64,000 bases of DNA from Bradyrhizobium sp. 141 (GTDB lineage: Bacteria > Pseudomonadota > Alphaproteobacteria > Rhizobiales > Xanthobacteraceae): positions 62,001 to 126,000 of the forward strand of contig NZ_JADPKR010000062.1 in the NCBI RefSeq assembly GCF_023074055.1, in the 5' to 3' direction. A program made the translations under genes and the position numbers. Shown piece by piece: positions 51,770-61,184 of the stretch. The notes beneath the pieces are model-generated. The model saw nothing but the letters and a program-made list of their open reading frames with translations. It was not told the origin of the DNA and searched no databases. The number at the start of each line of letters is the position of its first letter. The stretch's first letter is position 1.

Positions 51770-52969
51770 TCAAAACATCAGATTGTCCTTCACCAGCACC
51801 CAGCGGCCGTTCTTCACCTGCTGCACCTGGGTGACGGTCGTGGCGAGATGGTTGGTCTTCGAGAACACGGTCGGCGGCGAATTGAAGATATCCTGGAACT
51901 TGTCGCCGGACTCGAGCGCGTCGAGCATCTTCTGGCCAGTGAGATCCTTGCCAGCCTTGTTGGCATAATGCGCGAACGTCATCACCGCATTGTAGCCGAT
52001 GATCGCCTGGGTGTTGGCGTCGGCGTTGAACATCTTCTTATAATTGACGAGCCAGTCCTTCACCTTTCCCTTCGCGGTGTCTTCGTAAGGAATTTCGAAG
52101 TTCGAAGCGGCATACAAGCCTTCCATCACTTCCTTGCCGAGCGCCGGCACTTCGAGCACGTTAACGGGCGTGGCACCGAGGAAGGTGACCTCCCAGCCGA
52201 GCTTCTTGGCCTCGGTCATGGTTCCGATAGGCTCACGGAGGACGGCGCCGAGCACGACGAGGTCGCAGCCGTCGGACTTCATCTTGGCGACCTGCGCCGA
52301 GAAGTCAGAGGCGCCGCGCTTGAAGCTCGTGATCGACGCCGGCTGCACCTTCATGGCGGCGAGCTGCTGGTTGAAGCCATCGAGCACGTTTTTTCCGTAC
52401 TCGTCGTCCTGATGCATGATGCACGGCTTCTTGAAATTCTTTGCCTCAATCATGTATTTGAGCGCCGCGCGCGTGCTCTCGACATAGGGCAGCAAATTGT
52501 TGAACTTCAACCGTTCCTGCGGCTTGGCCGGATCGACCTTGAAGGTGAACTCGGCCGCCGTCAGCGGAAACAGCTGAAGCACGCCGGCATCAAGCAGGAT
52601 GTCCTGTGCGGCGAGCACGGTCGGCGATCCCATCGGTCCCACCATCGCGAAGATCTTGTCGCGCTCGATCAGCTTCTGCGAAGCCAGCACGGCCTTCTTC
52701 GGATCGTAGCCGCTGTCCTCGACGACCAGCCGGATCTTGCGGCCGTTGACGCCGCCCGCCGCGTTGACCTCCTCCACCGCCATCTTCATGCCGTTGGAAA
52801 CCGGGACGCCCCAGCCCTTGATCGGGCCCGACAGATCCTGATGGGTGCCGACGACGATCTCGCTCGCCGAGATGCCCTCGTTGGTGACCTTGGTTTGCGC
52901 CGCGGCCGGCAGACAGGTGAGCACCACGGCACCCACAGCAAGGCCGAATGCGCTGAACGATTTCGACAT
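51770..52969 (-). CDS. Branched-chain-type ABC transporter substrate-binding protein (LivJ-like)
   Basis: A 399-residue periplasmic protein of the Leu/Ile/Val-binding family (type I fold). The signal peptide MSKSFSAFGLAVGAVVLTCL ends near AAAQTKV. VNAAGGVNGRKIRLVVEDSG is the family signature, and AMVGPMGSPTVLAAQDILLD follows. It is the last gene of a cluster with two Liv permeases, two Liv ATPases and an acyl-CoA ligase. Members with this context often bind aromatic or aliphatic carboxylates rather than amino acids. GGAGAGGAG precedes the ATG, and a repeat-bearing 141-bp spacer separates it from the ligase gene. Confidence 0.92.
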   Translation of the reverse strand: MSKSFSAFGLAVGAVVLTCLPAAAQTKVTNEGISASEIVVGTHQDLSGPIKGWGVPVSNGMKMAVEEVNAAGGVNGRKIRLVVEDSGYDPKKAVLASQKLIERDKIFAMVGPMGSPTVLAAQDILLDAGVLQLFPLTAAEFTFKVDPAKPQERLKFNNLLPYVESTRAALKYMIEAKNFKKPCIMHQDDEYGKNVLDGFNQQLAAMKVQPASITSFKRGASDFSAQVAKMKSDGCDLVVLGAVLREPIGTMTEAKKLGWEVTFLGATPVNVLEVPALGKEVMEGLYAASNFEIPYEDTAKGKVKDWLVNYKKMFNADANTQAIIGYNAVMTFAHYANKAGKDLTGQKMLDALESGDKFQDIFNSPPTVFSKTNHLATTVTQVQQVKNGRWVLVKDNLMF

Positions 52970-53054
52970 TGACGTCTCCTCTCCTAAAGGCCCGTGTTAC
53001 GCTAAGGGCGGGGGCCATCGCTCCTTCGCTTTCCCAAATCGTGACTTGTCTTTT

Positions 53055-53106
53055 TGCGCATGCCCCTTCTCGGAAAACCGGTTCCCACTTTTCCGGGGCA
53101 TGCGCA
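53055..53106. repeat. GCGCATGCCCCTTCTCGGAA hairpin repeat
   Basis: GCGCATGCCCC at the left pairs with GGGGCATGCGC at the right (perfect 11-bp arms), with CGGAAAACCGG inside. It lies between the ligase stop and the SBP gene, where it may terminate or stabilise part of the operon message. Confidence 0.78.
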
Positions 53107-53110
53107 TGCC

Positions 53111-54949
53111 TCACGCCACGGCGCGCTGGCGATACATCGCTTCAATCTCGGCGGCGTAGCGCTTGTTCACGAAACCGTGCTTCAGCTTCATGGTCGGAGT
53201 CAGTTCTTCGTCTTCCGGCGTGAGCTGGCGCTCGATCAGGTAGAACTTCTTGATGGTCTCGACGCGGGCAAAATTGCCGTTGACCTGCTCGATCTCGCGG
53301 CCGATCAGGTCCTGGATCTCCGTCGCCCGGCACAAGCTGGCATAGTTGGTGAAGGGGATGTCGTGGTCCTGGGCGAACTTCTCGACATTCTCCTGATCGA
53401 TCATCACGAGGCAGGTCAGGTACGGCCGCTTGTCGCCGATCACCACGGCGTCCGAGATGTAGGGCGAGAATTTAAGCTGGTTCTCGATCTCGGACGGCGT
53501 GATGTTCTTGCCGCCGGAGGTGATGATGATGTCCTTCATCCGGTCGGAGATCCGAACGAAGCCCTCATTGTCGATGGTGCCGACGTCGCCAGTGTGCAGC
53601 CAGCCGCGGGAATCGATGGTCTCGGCGGTCTTCTCCGGCTGATTCAGATAGCCCATGAACAGGAAGTCGCCCTTGATCAGGATCTCGCCATCGGGCGACA
53701 GCGCGACCTCGCCCCAGGACACCGCCGTGCCGACCGAACCGAGCTTGATTCGCTCCGCCGGCATCATGGTGGCGACGCCGCAATTCTCGGTCTGGCCGTA
53801 GAGCTCGTGCACGTCGATGCCGAGCGCGAGATACCAGCGGATCAGCTCCGGCGCGATCGGTGCCGCCCCGGTGAAAGCGATGCGGCAACGGTCGAGCCCG
53901 ATCATGCGGCGGATGTTGCGAAATGCGATGCGGTAGGCGAGACGGTTGGCGATGCGCAACGACAGCGGCGGCGTCTTGCCCTCGAGCCTGCAATCGACCA
54001 TGCGGTAGCCGATGTCGATGGCGCGGCGATAGACCCATTGCTGCAGCGGCGTCGCATCCTTCAGCGCGATGGTGATGGCGGAATAGAATTTCTCCCAGAT
54101 GCGCGGCACCGCGAGGAAAACGGTCGGCTGTACCTCGCGCAAATTGTCCGGCACGGTCTCCGTGCTTTCCGCGAAATTCATCACCGAGCCGAGCGCGACC
54201 GAGATGTAGTAGCCGCCGATGCGCTCGGCGACGTGGCAGAGCGGCAGGAAGATCAGCCGCTCCTCGTCCTCTCGCGCCGGGATGAAGTCATTGGCGTGCC
54301 GCATCTGATGCGTTACGCTGCGGTTGGCGTGCATCGCGCCTTTGGGCGGTCCCGTCGTGCCGGACGTATAGACCAGGATCGCGAGGTCACCGGCGCCGCG
54401 GCTGTCGATCATCTCCTGCCACAGCGCCTCGCGGCCGACCATGTGATTGCGGCCGAGCGCGCGAAACTCGTCGAGCGACATCACCATGTCGTCGGAGAAG
54501 CCGCTCAGGCCCTCCATGTCGAACACGATGATCTTCTGCAAGCTCGCGCAGCGCGCGCGGCAGGCGAGGATCTTGTCGAGCTGCTCCTCGTCCTCGGCGA
54601 AAATCACTTTTGTTCTGGAATCGTTGATGAGATATTCGACCTGGGACGACGCATCGGTGGGATAGATGCCCGAGGCGACACCGCCCGCGCACAGGATGCC
54701 CATGTCGGCATGGACCCATTCGGGAACGGCGTTGGCGATGATGGAGGCAACGTCGCCGGGCATGAAGCCGGAGGCGCGAAGCGCGTAGGCAATTTCCTTC
54801 GATATCTCCAGCCACTCGCGCCAGCTCGTCGGCTGCCAGATCCCGAATTTCTTCTCGCGGATCGCCGGCCGCTCGCCCCGCGTCTCAGCGGCGCGCAAAA
54901 AGCTCTTTGCGATCGTATCAGCGACCGTCAGCACCGCCGGTCGGGCCAT
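53111..54949 (-). CDS. AMP-dependent long-chain acyl-CoA ligase
   Basis: A 612-residue adenylate-forming ligase that joins a carboxylate to CoA with ATP. Motifs: AILVYTSGTTGPPKGAMHAN (P-loop, about 190), YGQTENCGVATM (A5), GWLHTGDVGTIDNEGFVRIS (A7/A8) and the hinge DRMKDIIITSGGKNITPSEI. The large N-terminal domain (about 1-480) and small C-terminal domain are complete. It sits inside a Liv-type transporter cluster, which suggests that the imported acid is activated at once. A fatty or aryl acid is likely; the exact substrate is not readable. Confidence 0.92.
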   Translation of the reverse strand: MARPAVLTVADTIAKSFLRAAETRGERPAIREKKFGIWQPTSWREWLEISKEIAYALRASGFMPGDVASIIANAVPEWVHADMGILCAGGVASGIYPTDASSQVEYLINDSRTKVIFAEDEEQLDKILACRARCASLQKIIVFDMEGLSGFSDDMVMSLDEFRALGRNHMVGREALWQEMIDSRGAGDLAILVYTSGTTGPPKGAMHANRSVTHQMRHANDFIPAREDEERLIFLPLCHVAERIGGYYISVALGSVMNFAESTETVPDNLREVQPTVFLAVPRIWEKFYSAITIALKDATPLQQWVYRRAIDIGYRMVDCRLEGKTPPLSLRIANRLAYRIAFRNIRRMIGLDRCRIAFTGAAPIAPELIRWYLALGIDVHELYGQTENCGVATMMPAERIKLGSVGTAVSWGEVALSPDGEILIKGDFLFMGYLNQPEKTAETIDSRGWLHTGDVGTIDNEGFVRISDRMKDIIITSGGKNITPSEIENQLKFSPYISDAVVIGDKRPYLTCLVMIDQENVEKFAQDHDIPFTNYASLCRATEIQDLIGREIEQVNGNFARVETIKKFYLIERQLTPEDEELTPTMKLKHGFVNKRYAAEIEAMYRQRAVA

Positions 54950-55044
54950 GCGCCTCTCCTCCTTGTCGCTCTCCCCGCCGCTGCCTGCCTTGCCGGCGGT
55001 CTTTGCTTGCGGATGGGCAATCTCATCTTACTGCCAGCTCTTCC

Positions 55045-55833
55045 TCACCGCCACGTCTTCTTCTTTTTCCAGCGCCGCTCGCCCCGCGCGCCCGCTTCCT
55101 TGGCGCCAAGGTAGAACTCCTGGATGTCCTGGGAATGCATCAAGCGGTCGCAGCTGTCGTTCATCACGATGCGGCCGGTCTCCAGCACGTAGCCGTAATG
55201 CGCGGTCTCCAGCGCCACCTTGGCGTTCTGCTCGACCAGCAGGATCGACATGCCCTGCTCCTCGTTGACGCGGCGGATGATGGTGAAGATCTCCTTTACC
55301 AGCAGCGGCGACAGGCCGAGGGAGGGCTCGTCGAGCAAGAGAAGCGTCGGCCGGTTCATCAGCGCGCGTCCGATCGCCAGCATCTGCTGCTCGCCGCCGG
55401 AGAGCTGGCCGGCCGGCTGGTTGATGCGCTCCCTCAGGCGCGGGAAATAGCCATAGACGCGCTCCAGATCCTCCGCGACGCCGTCGCGGTCCTTGCGCGG
55501 ATAGGCCCCCATCATCAGATTCTCGCGCACGGACAGGAACGGAAACACCTCGCGCCCCTCCGGCACGTGGCTGAGGCCGAGCCGCACGATCCTGTCGGCT
55601 TCCATGCGCTGGATCGGCTTGCCCATAAATTCGATCGAGCCCTTCTGCGGATCGAGAATGCCCGAGATGGTCTTCAGGACCGTGGTCTTGCCGGCGCCAT
55701 TGGCCCCCAGCAGCGTCACGATGCGGCCGCGCGGCACTTCCAGCGAGATGCCGCGGATCGCCATGATCGGCCCGTAATAGCTCTCGATGTTGGAGAGTTT
55801 GAGGATGGTATCCGGCGTCGCGACGGCATCCAT
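55045..55833 (-). CDS. Branched-chain-type ABC transporter ATP-binding protein (LivF-like)
   Basis: A 262-residue ATPase. Walker A is GANGAGKTTVLKTI, the LivF-type PEGREVFPFLSVRENLMMGA follows, then signature LSGGEQQMLAIGRALMNRPT and Walker B LLLLDEPSLGLSP. EQNAKVALETAHYGYVLETG is the closing LivF segment. The C-terminus has a basic tail (GERRWKKKKTWR). It starts 3 bp after the LivG-like stop. Confidence 0.92.
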   Translation of the reverse strand: MDAVATPDTILKLSNIESYYGPIMAIRGISLEVPRGRIVTLLGANGAGKTTVLKTISGILDPQKGSIEFMGKPIQRMEADRIVRLGLSHVPEGREVFPFLSVRENLMMGAYPRKDRDGVAEDLERVYGYFPRLRERINQPAGQLSGGEQQMLAIGRALMNRPTLLLLDEPSLGLSPLLVKEIFTIIRRVNEEQGMSILLVEQNAKVALETAHYGYVLETGRIVMNDSCDRLMHSQDIQEFYLGAKEAGARGERRWKKKKTWR

Positions 55834-55836
55834 GCG

Positions 55837-56595
55837 TCAGGCTCCCAGATAGGCGGCGACGACATCGGGGTGCTGCTGCACCTCGGCCGGCGAACCCATC
55901 GCGAGCACCCTGCCGTAGTTCAGCGCGATGACGCGGTCGGAGACGCGATTGACCAGCGACATGTCGTGCTCGACCATCAGCACGGTGACACCGAGCTCGT
56001 TCTTCAAGTCGCGGATCCAGAACGACATGTCGTCGGTCTCCTCGACATTGAGGCCGGAGGACGGCTCGTCGAGCAGGATCAGCTTCGGCTCCGAGCACAA
56101 TGCGCGCGCCAGCTCGATCACCTTGCGCACGCCGTAAGGCAGGCCGGAGATCAGCTTGTCGCGATAGGGTTCGAGATCGAGGAATTCGATGACCTGCTCG
56201 ACCCTGCGGCGATGAACTTTCTCGTTCGCCCGCACGCTCGGCAGAAACAGCAGCTCCTGCCAGAGCTGCGTGGTCGAATGCCGATGGCGGCCGACCAGGA
56301 GGTTTGAGAGCACGGTCGCGTTCTCGAACAGCTCGATGTTCTGGAACGTCCGTGCGATGCCGAGTTTTGCGATGTCGTAGGGTGGCTCTTCCGTGATGTC
56401 CTGGTCCTCGAAGAAGATGCGGCCCGAGGTCGGTCGGTAGATGCGCGAGATCAGGTTGAAGATTGAGCTCTTGCCCGCGCCGTTCGGCCCGATGATCGAC
56501 AGGATCTCGCCTTTCTCGACCGCGAAGGACACCGCATCGACGGCCTTGAGGCCCCCGAAATGCAGCGACAGGTTCTCGGCGCGGAAATAGCTCAT
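55837..56595 (-). CDS. Branched-chain-type ABC transporter ATP-binding protein (LivG-like)
   Basis: A 252-residue ATPase. Walker A is GPNGAGKSSIFNLI, the LivG segment is IARTFQNIELFENATVLSNL, the signature region reads LPYGVRKVIELARALCSEPK, Walker B is LILLDEPSSGLN, and the H-loop VEHDMSLVNRVSDRVIALNY. The ATG overlaps the LivM-like TGA by 4 nt (56592-56595). It forms the heterodimeric motor with the LivF-like protein. Confidence 0.93.
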   Translation of the reverse strand: MSYFRAENLSLHFGGLKAVDAVSFAVEKGEILSIIGPNGAGKSSIFNLISRIYRPTSGRIFFEDQDITEEPPYDIAKLGIARTFQNIELFENATVLSNLLVGRHRHSTTQLWQELLFLPSVRANEKVHRRRVEQVIEFLDLEPYRDKLISGLPYGVRKVIELARALCSEPKLILLDEPSSGLNVEETDDMSFWIRDLKNELGVTVLMVEHDMSLVNRVSDRVIALNYGRVLAMGSPAEVQQHPDVVAAYLGA

Positions 56596-57743
56596 CGGTT
56601 CCGCTCCGACTTCACGTAGATCTTCTGCCGCTTGAAGGTGGCGCGCTTGTAGAGCGGGAACAGCTGGAAGAAGAGCTTGATCTTCAGCCAGCGGCCGTAG
56701 AGCCCGAGCGGCTCGAACAGCACGAACAGCACGATGATGATGCCGTAGATCGCGCCCTTCAGGCCGTTGAGCGAGGCGAAAGACGCGACTTTCGACTGGA
56801 TGTTTCCCGCGGTGGCCGGGCCGGCGCCGAATGTCGCGGCGATTCCGGCGATCATGCCGGGCAGGTCGTCCTTCAGATACGTCAAGAACGGATCAATCAT
56901 CACGATGAAGATCGCCCCCAGCACCGCACCGTGCAAGCTGAAGGTGCCGCCGATCAGGATCACGATGATGAACTCGATCGAAAGCTGCAGGGTGAACATC
57001 TCCGGCGAGATGAAGGAGAGCTTGTGGGCGAACAGCACGCCGGCAAAGCCGGTGATCGCCGCCGAGATCGCAAAGGACTTCACCTTGTAGAGCGCGACAT
57101 TGACGCCCATGCTGCGTGCCGCCGTCTCGGAGTCGCGGATCGCGACGAAGGCGCGCCCCGTCGGCGAGCGCAAGAGATTCAGCGTACCGACGATGGTCAG
57201 CACCAGCACGGAGAGGCAGAGGAAATAGAAGGTGGGGCTGTCGCGCGGGACGGTGACGCCGAGCAGCGACAGCGTCTTGACCCGCATGCCCTCATTGCCG
57301 TGAGTGACGCTCTCCCAGCGCGCCAGGATCTCCTCGACGATCAAGGCAAACGAGATGGTGGCGATGACGAGGTAGATGCCGGTCAGGCGCAGGGCGGGAA
57401 AGCCGACCAGGGCGCCGATCAAGCCGGTCAACGCGCCGGCGGCGAGGAAATAGACCGGGAACGGCACGTTGTATTTCTGCAAATAGGCGGCCGTGTAGGC
57501 TCCGATGGCGAGGAATGCGGCGTGGCCGAGCGAGGCCTGGCCGGTAAAGCCGGTCAGGATCAGCAACGCGACGCCGACGGTCGCATAGATGCAGACGAAG
57601 ACGAGCTGGCTCATCAAATAGCTGGAGAGCACGAAGGGGGCGATCAACAGCAGCGCGAGCAGGATGCCGTACGAGACCAGATACCCCGAATGCGGGAACA
57701 GCTTGATGTCGTCCTCATAGTCGGTCTTGAACAGGAAGCGCAT
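56592..57743 (-). CDS. Branched-chain-type ABC transporter permease (LivM-like)
   Basis: A 383-residue permease with about ten membrane helices. GFTGQASLGHAAFLAIGAYT is the LivM signature, and AIRDSETAARSMGVNVALYK is the ATP-domain contact loop. GGTFSLHGAVLGAIFIVMID has the conserved GG near the last helices. A basic tail (KRATFKRQKIYVKSERNR) follows. It starts 5 bp after the LivH-like stop. Confidence 0.93.
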   Translation of the reverse strand: MRFLFKTDYEDDIKLFPHSGYLVSYGILLALLLIAPFVLSSYLMSQLVFVCIYATVGVALLILTGFTGQASLGHAAFLAIGAYTAAYLQKYNVPFPVYFLAAGALTGLIGALVGFPALRLTGIYLVIATISFALIVEEILARWESVTHGNEGMRVKTLSLLGVTVPRDSPTFYFLCLSVLVLTIVGTLNLLRSPTGRAFVAIRDSETAARSMGVNVALYKVKSFAISAAITGFAGVLFAHKLSFISPEMFTLQLSIEFIIVILIGGTFSLHGAVLGAIFIVMIDPFLTYLKDDLPGMIAGIAATFGAGPATAGNIQSKVASFASLNGLKGAIYGIIIVLFVLFEPLGLYGRWLKIKLFFQLFPLYKRATFKRQKIYVKSERNR

Positions 57744-57748
57744 GATGT

Positions 57749-58624
57749 TCAGACCTTCTTGCGGACGTGATGGCCGAACAGGCCTTCAGGCTTCAACAGC
57801 AGCACCGCGAGCAGAACGAGGTACGGCGCGACGTCCTTCCACCCCTCGGGCAGGTAGAAGCCCGCCATGCTCTCGATCACGCCGATCAGGACGCCGCCGA
57901 CCACCGCGCCCGGTATCGAGCCGAAGCCGCCGAGGACCGCGGCGGGAAATGCCTTCAGGCCCAGCACGAGGCCGACATTGGAATGGATGAAGGTGATCGG
58001 CGCCAGCAGCACGCCGGCGCAGGTCGCCACCGCCGCGCTGATCGCCCAGACAATCGACACCACTCGTTTGACCGGGATGCCCATGTAGTAGGCGGCGAGC
58101 ATGTTCTCGGAACTGGCGCGCATCGCAGTGCCGAGCGTAGTCTTGTTGAAGAAGAGATAGAGCAGCGTGCACAGGATCATCGTCGCCGCGATCACCGACA
58201 GCTTGTCGTAGGCGAGCACCAGCGACCCGATCCGCAGCACGCCCTGGCTGAACGGAGTCTCGATCTTCAGATCATCGGTACCCCAAATCATGCCGGCGAT
58301 CGAGCGCAGGAAATAGCCGAGCCCGATCGTCGCCATGATGATGGAGAATTGCGGATAGCCGAGGATCGGCCGTACCACCACGCGCTCCGCCACCATGCCG
58401 AACAGCGCCATCGCGGCCACCGCACCGGCAAAGCCGATCCAGTAGTTCAGGCCCATCATGCCGATGAAGGTGAAGGCGAAGAAACCGCCGAGCATCATCA
58501 GATCGCCCTGGGCGAAATTGACGACCTCGGTGGCCTTGTAGACGAGCACGAAGCCGAGAGCGATCAGGCCGTAAACGCAGCCGAGCGCAACACCGCTGAC
58601 CAGCTGCTGAACGAAATCCAGCAT
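57749..58624 (-). CDS. Branched-chain-type ABC transporter permease (LivH-like)
   Basis: A 291-residue permease. GVALGCVYGLIALGFVLVYK, ATEVVNFAQGDLMMLGGFFA and the contact loop TLGTAMRASSENMLAAYYMG are LivH hallmarks. GGFGSIPGAVVGGVLIGVIE closes it. ATG 58624 (MLDFVQQLVSG) has GGGAGGA upstream and is the family start. It is the first gene of the Liv/ligase operon, so the operon promoter should lie in the 262 bp before the divergent ABC gene. Confidence 0.93.
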   Translation of the reverse strand: MLDFVQQLVSGVALGCVYGLIALGFVLVYKATEVVNFAQGDLMMLGGFFAFTFIGMMGLNYWIGFAGAVAAMALFGMVAERVVVRPILGYPQFSIIMATIGLGYFLRSIAGMIWGTDDLKIETPFSQGVLRIGSLVLAYDKLSVIAATMILCTLLYLFFNKTTLGTAMRASSENMLAAYYMGIPVKRVVSIVWAISAAVATCAGVLLAPITFIHSNVGLVLGLKAFPAAVLGGFGSIPGAVVGGVLIGVIESMAGFYLPEGWKDVAPYLVLLAVLLLKPEGLFGHHVRKKV

Positions 58625-58886
58625 TGACGCGCGTCCTCCCGATACAACCGGCGGTTCTTCCCGACCGCCTTGCCGCATCTTGTGTCCAGTCGCTACGCAG
58701 TCGTTTCGCTGCGTTAGCGCCATTTGTCCGGAACCAATTCAGCCTGAACCGCCCAGCGCTGTCAACAAACGGTGACTTGCCTTTAGTCCAATCTGGAGCA
58801 CGGAATTTGCGGCAGCGCGATTCACGGTGCCGAAACGTCTTCGGGTCATGGTCGCGGGCGATGCAAAACCGGATGGTGTGGCCGTC

Positions 58887-59636
58887 ATGAAGTCGGACAG
58901 CTCGGCGCTGGAAGTCCTGGGGTTAACGAAGCGTTTTGACCGTCTGGCGGTCGACGGCCTCGATCTCACCATCCACGCCGGCGAATTCTACGCCCTGGTC
59001 GGCCCCAACGGCGCCGGCAAGACAACGACTTTGCGCATGGTTGCGGGCCTGCTGCGCCCCGATGCCGGCGCGGTCTCGATCTTCGGCATCGATGCGCTCC
59101 AAAACCCCGTTGCCGCGAAGCAGGTGATGGCGTGGGTTTCCGACGAGCCCATGATCTACGACAAGCTGACCCCGCTCGAATATCTCGAATTCGTCGCCGG
59201 CCTCTGGGGCATCGCGCCGTCGGCCTCGGAGCCGGTTGCGCAGGACCTGCTCGGCTCGCTCGGCCTCGAGCCGCACCGGCACGAGCGCTGCGAGGGCTTT
59301 TCCAAGGGCATGCGCCAGAAGGTGGCGCTGGCCGGCGCGCTGGTGCACGATCCCCGCCTCATCATCCTCGACGAGCCACTGACGGGGCTCGATGCCGTCT
59401 CTGCTCGCCACGTGAAGGGTCTTCTCAGCGAACGCGTTCGCGCCGGCTGCACCGTCATCATGACCACCCATATTCTCGAAGTGGCCGAGCGGATGGCCGA
59501 CCGCATCGGCGTGATCGCCTCGGGCCGCCTCGTCGCCGAGGGCACGCTGACCGAGCTGCGGCAGCAGAACGGCCACGCCGACACCAGCTTAGAGGATCTC
59601 TTCATCGCGCTGGTGACGCTTCCGGAAGCCGCATGA
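58887..59636 (+). CDS. ABC transporter ATP-binding protein (ABC-2 exporter type)
   Basis: A 249-residue ATPase. Walker A is GPNGAGKTTTLRMV, the signature region reads FSKGMRQKVALAGALVHDPR, Walker B is LIILDEPLTGLD, and the H-loop is TTHILEVAERMADRIGVIAS. It is of the CcmA/NatA-like subgroup that powers ABC-2 exporters. ATG 58887 suits the domain start; GTG 58827 and ATG 58848 are in-frame alternatives. Its TGA overlaps the ATG of the membrane partner by 3 bases, so the two are coupled. Substrate unknown. Confidence 0.88.
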   Translation: MKSDSSALEVLGLTKRFDRLAVDGLDLTIHAGEFYALVGPNGAGKTTTLRMVAGLLRPDAGAVSIFGIDALQNPVAAKQVMAWVSDEPMIYDKLTPLEYLEFVAGLWGIAPSASEPVAQDLLGSLGLEPHRHERCEGFSKGMRQKVALAGALVHDPRLIILDEPLTGLDAVSARHVKGLLSERVRAGCTVIMTTHILEVAERMADRIGVIASGRLVAEGTLTELRQQNGHADTSLEDLFIALVTLPEAA

Positions 59637-61159
59637 GCTCGGCAACCGCGCTCTCCTGGTTTGCCCGCCACGAGCTCCGGCTCGCCTGGCGCGAATCGCT
59701 CGCCATGATGACCGGCGGACGACGCAAGCGGACGCGCGCCGCTGTCATCGGCCTGATCTGCTTCGCCGCGCTGCTGCACCTGCCGGCCTGGGCGGTGATC
59801 GGCCGCTTCGCCGATCTGCAATTGCCGCTCGACGAATCCTCGCTGATCGTGATCTCGGCGACGATTTTTCTCGCCTGGACCCTGATGCTGTCGCAGGCGA
59901 TCGAATCGGTGACGCGGGTGTTCTACGCCCGCGCCGATCTCGACCTGATCATGTCCTCGCCGGCGAGGTTGGCCAATCTGTTCTCGGTCCGCATCGCCGC
60001 GATCGCGCTCACCGTCACCGCGATGGCGCTGCTGTTCTCGACGCCCTTCATCGACGTGCTGGCGATCGGCGGCGGCCCGCGCTGGCTCGCGGCGTTCGGC
60101 GTCGTCGTCGCCATGGGTCTGTCGGCCGCGGCGGTCGCGATTGCCGTCACCATCCTGCTGTTTCGCCTGATCGGCCCGGCGCGGACGCGCCTCATTGCCC
60201 AGATCCTGGCCGCGATCATCGGCGCCGGCTTCGTGATCGCGCTCCAGGTCGCCGCGATCGTGTCCTACGGCACGCTGTCGCGCTTCACCATCCTGACCTC
60301 GGGTAGCCTGGCCGCTCATGCTCCCGATGTCGACAGCATCTGGTGGTGGCCGGCGCGGGCGGTGATGGGGGACAGCGAAGCACTGCTGCTGCTCCTGGCG
60401 CTCGCCCTGGTGCTGCTCGGAAGCGTCATGGCGATCTTCTCGCGCCGCTTTGCCGACACGGCGATCGATGCCGCAGCCTACGGCACCTCCGGCAGCAAGC
60501 GCGCCAAGGAGCGCCCGTTCCGCGGCGGATCGCGGCAGCAGGCGCTGCGGCGCAAGGAATTCTCGCTGCTCTGGCGCGATCCCTGGCTGATCTCGCAGAC
60601 ATTGATGCAACTGCTCTATCTGGTGCCGCCAGCGCTGCTGCTCTGGCGCAATTTTGCCGACAGCTCCGCGGCGCTGACGCTGATCACGCCTGTCATCGTG
60701 ATGGCGGCCGGACAGCTTGCCGGCGGGCTCGCCTGGCTGACGATCTCGGGCGAGGACGCCCCCGACCTGGTCGCGACTGCGCCGCTGACACCATCCAGCG
60801 TCACCCGCGCCAAGATCGAGGTGGTGCTGATCGCGATCGCCGTCATCTTCTGCCCGCTGGTCGCGGCGCTCGCTTTCGCCTCGCCTTACCAGGCCGCGAT
60901 CAGTGCCGGCGCGATCATCATCAGCGGGGCTTCGGCGACCGCGATCCAACTCTGGTTCCGGGTGCAGGCACGGCGCAGCCAATTCCGCCGCCGCCAGACC
61001 TCGTCGCGGCTCGCGACCTTCGCCGAAGCCTTCTCCTCGATCGGCTGGGCCGCGACGGCAGCGCTGCTGCTTGCGCTCCCCATCGCGGGCCTCATCAGTG
61101 GCCTGATCACCGCGAGCCTCGTTGCGATCACCTGGAAGTTAAGCCCAAGGCGGGAATGA
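59633..61159 (+). CDS. Large ABC-2-type exporter membrane protein
   Basis: A 508-residue integral membrane protein with about twelve hydrophobic segments in two halves around a hydrophilic linker (about 280-310, SGSKRAKERPFRGGSRQQAL). The linker is followed by RRKEFSLLWRDPWLISQTLM, a coupling-helix-like stretch also echoed near the N-terminus (FARHELRLAWRESLAMM). It resembles fused ABC-2 permeases of unknown cargo. It starts in GCATGAG, overlapping the ATPase stop. The gene is convergent with an acyltransferase 25 bp downstream. Confidence 0.83.
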   Translation: MSSATALSWFARHELRLAWRESLAMMTGGRRKRTRAAVIGLICFAALLHLPAWAVIGRFADLQLPLDESSLIVISATIFLAWTLMLSQAIESVTRVFYARADLDLIMSSPARLANLFSVRIAAIALTVTAMALLFSTPFIDVLAIGGGPRWLAAFGVVVAMGLSAAAVAIAVTILLFRLIGPARTRLIAQILAAIIGAGFVIALQVAAIVSYGTLSRFTILTSGSLAAHAPDVDSIWWWPARAVMGDSEALLLLLALALVLLGSVMAIFSRRFADTAIDAAAYGTSGSKRAKERPFRGGSRQQALRRKEFSLLWRDPWLISQTLMQLLYLVPPALLLWRNFADSSAALTLITPVIVMAAGQLAGGLAWLTISGEDAPDLVATAPLTPSSVTRAKIEVVLIAIAVIFCPLVAALAFASPYQAAISAGAIIISGASATAIQLWFRVQARRSQFRRRQTSSRLATFAEAFSSIGWAATAALLLALPIAGLISGLITASLVAITWKLSPRRE

Positions 61160-61184
61160 GGCTCACGCTCTAGAGCTGCGGACG

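Noticed and set aside
59132..59632. N-terminal extension of the ABC-2 membrane protein overlapping the ATPase gene
   Set aside because: The extension would be translated out of frame through a well-conserved ATPase gene; ATG 59633 overlapping the ATPase stop is the natural start.
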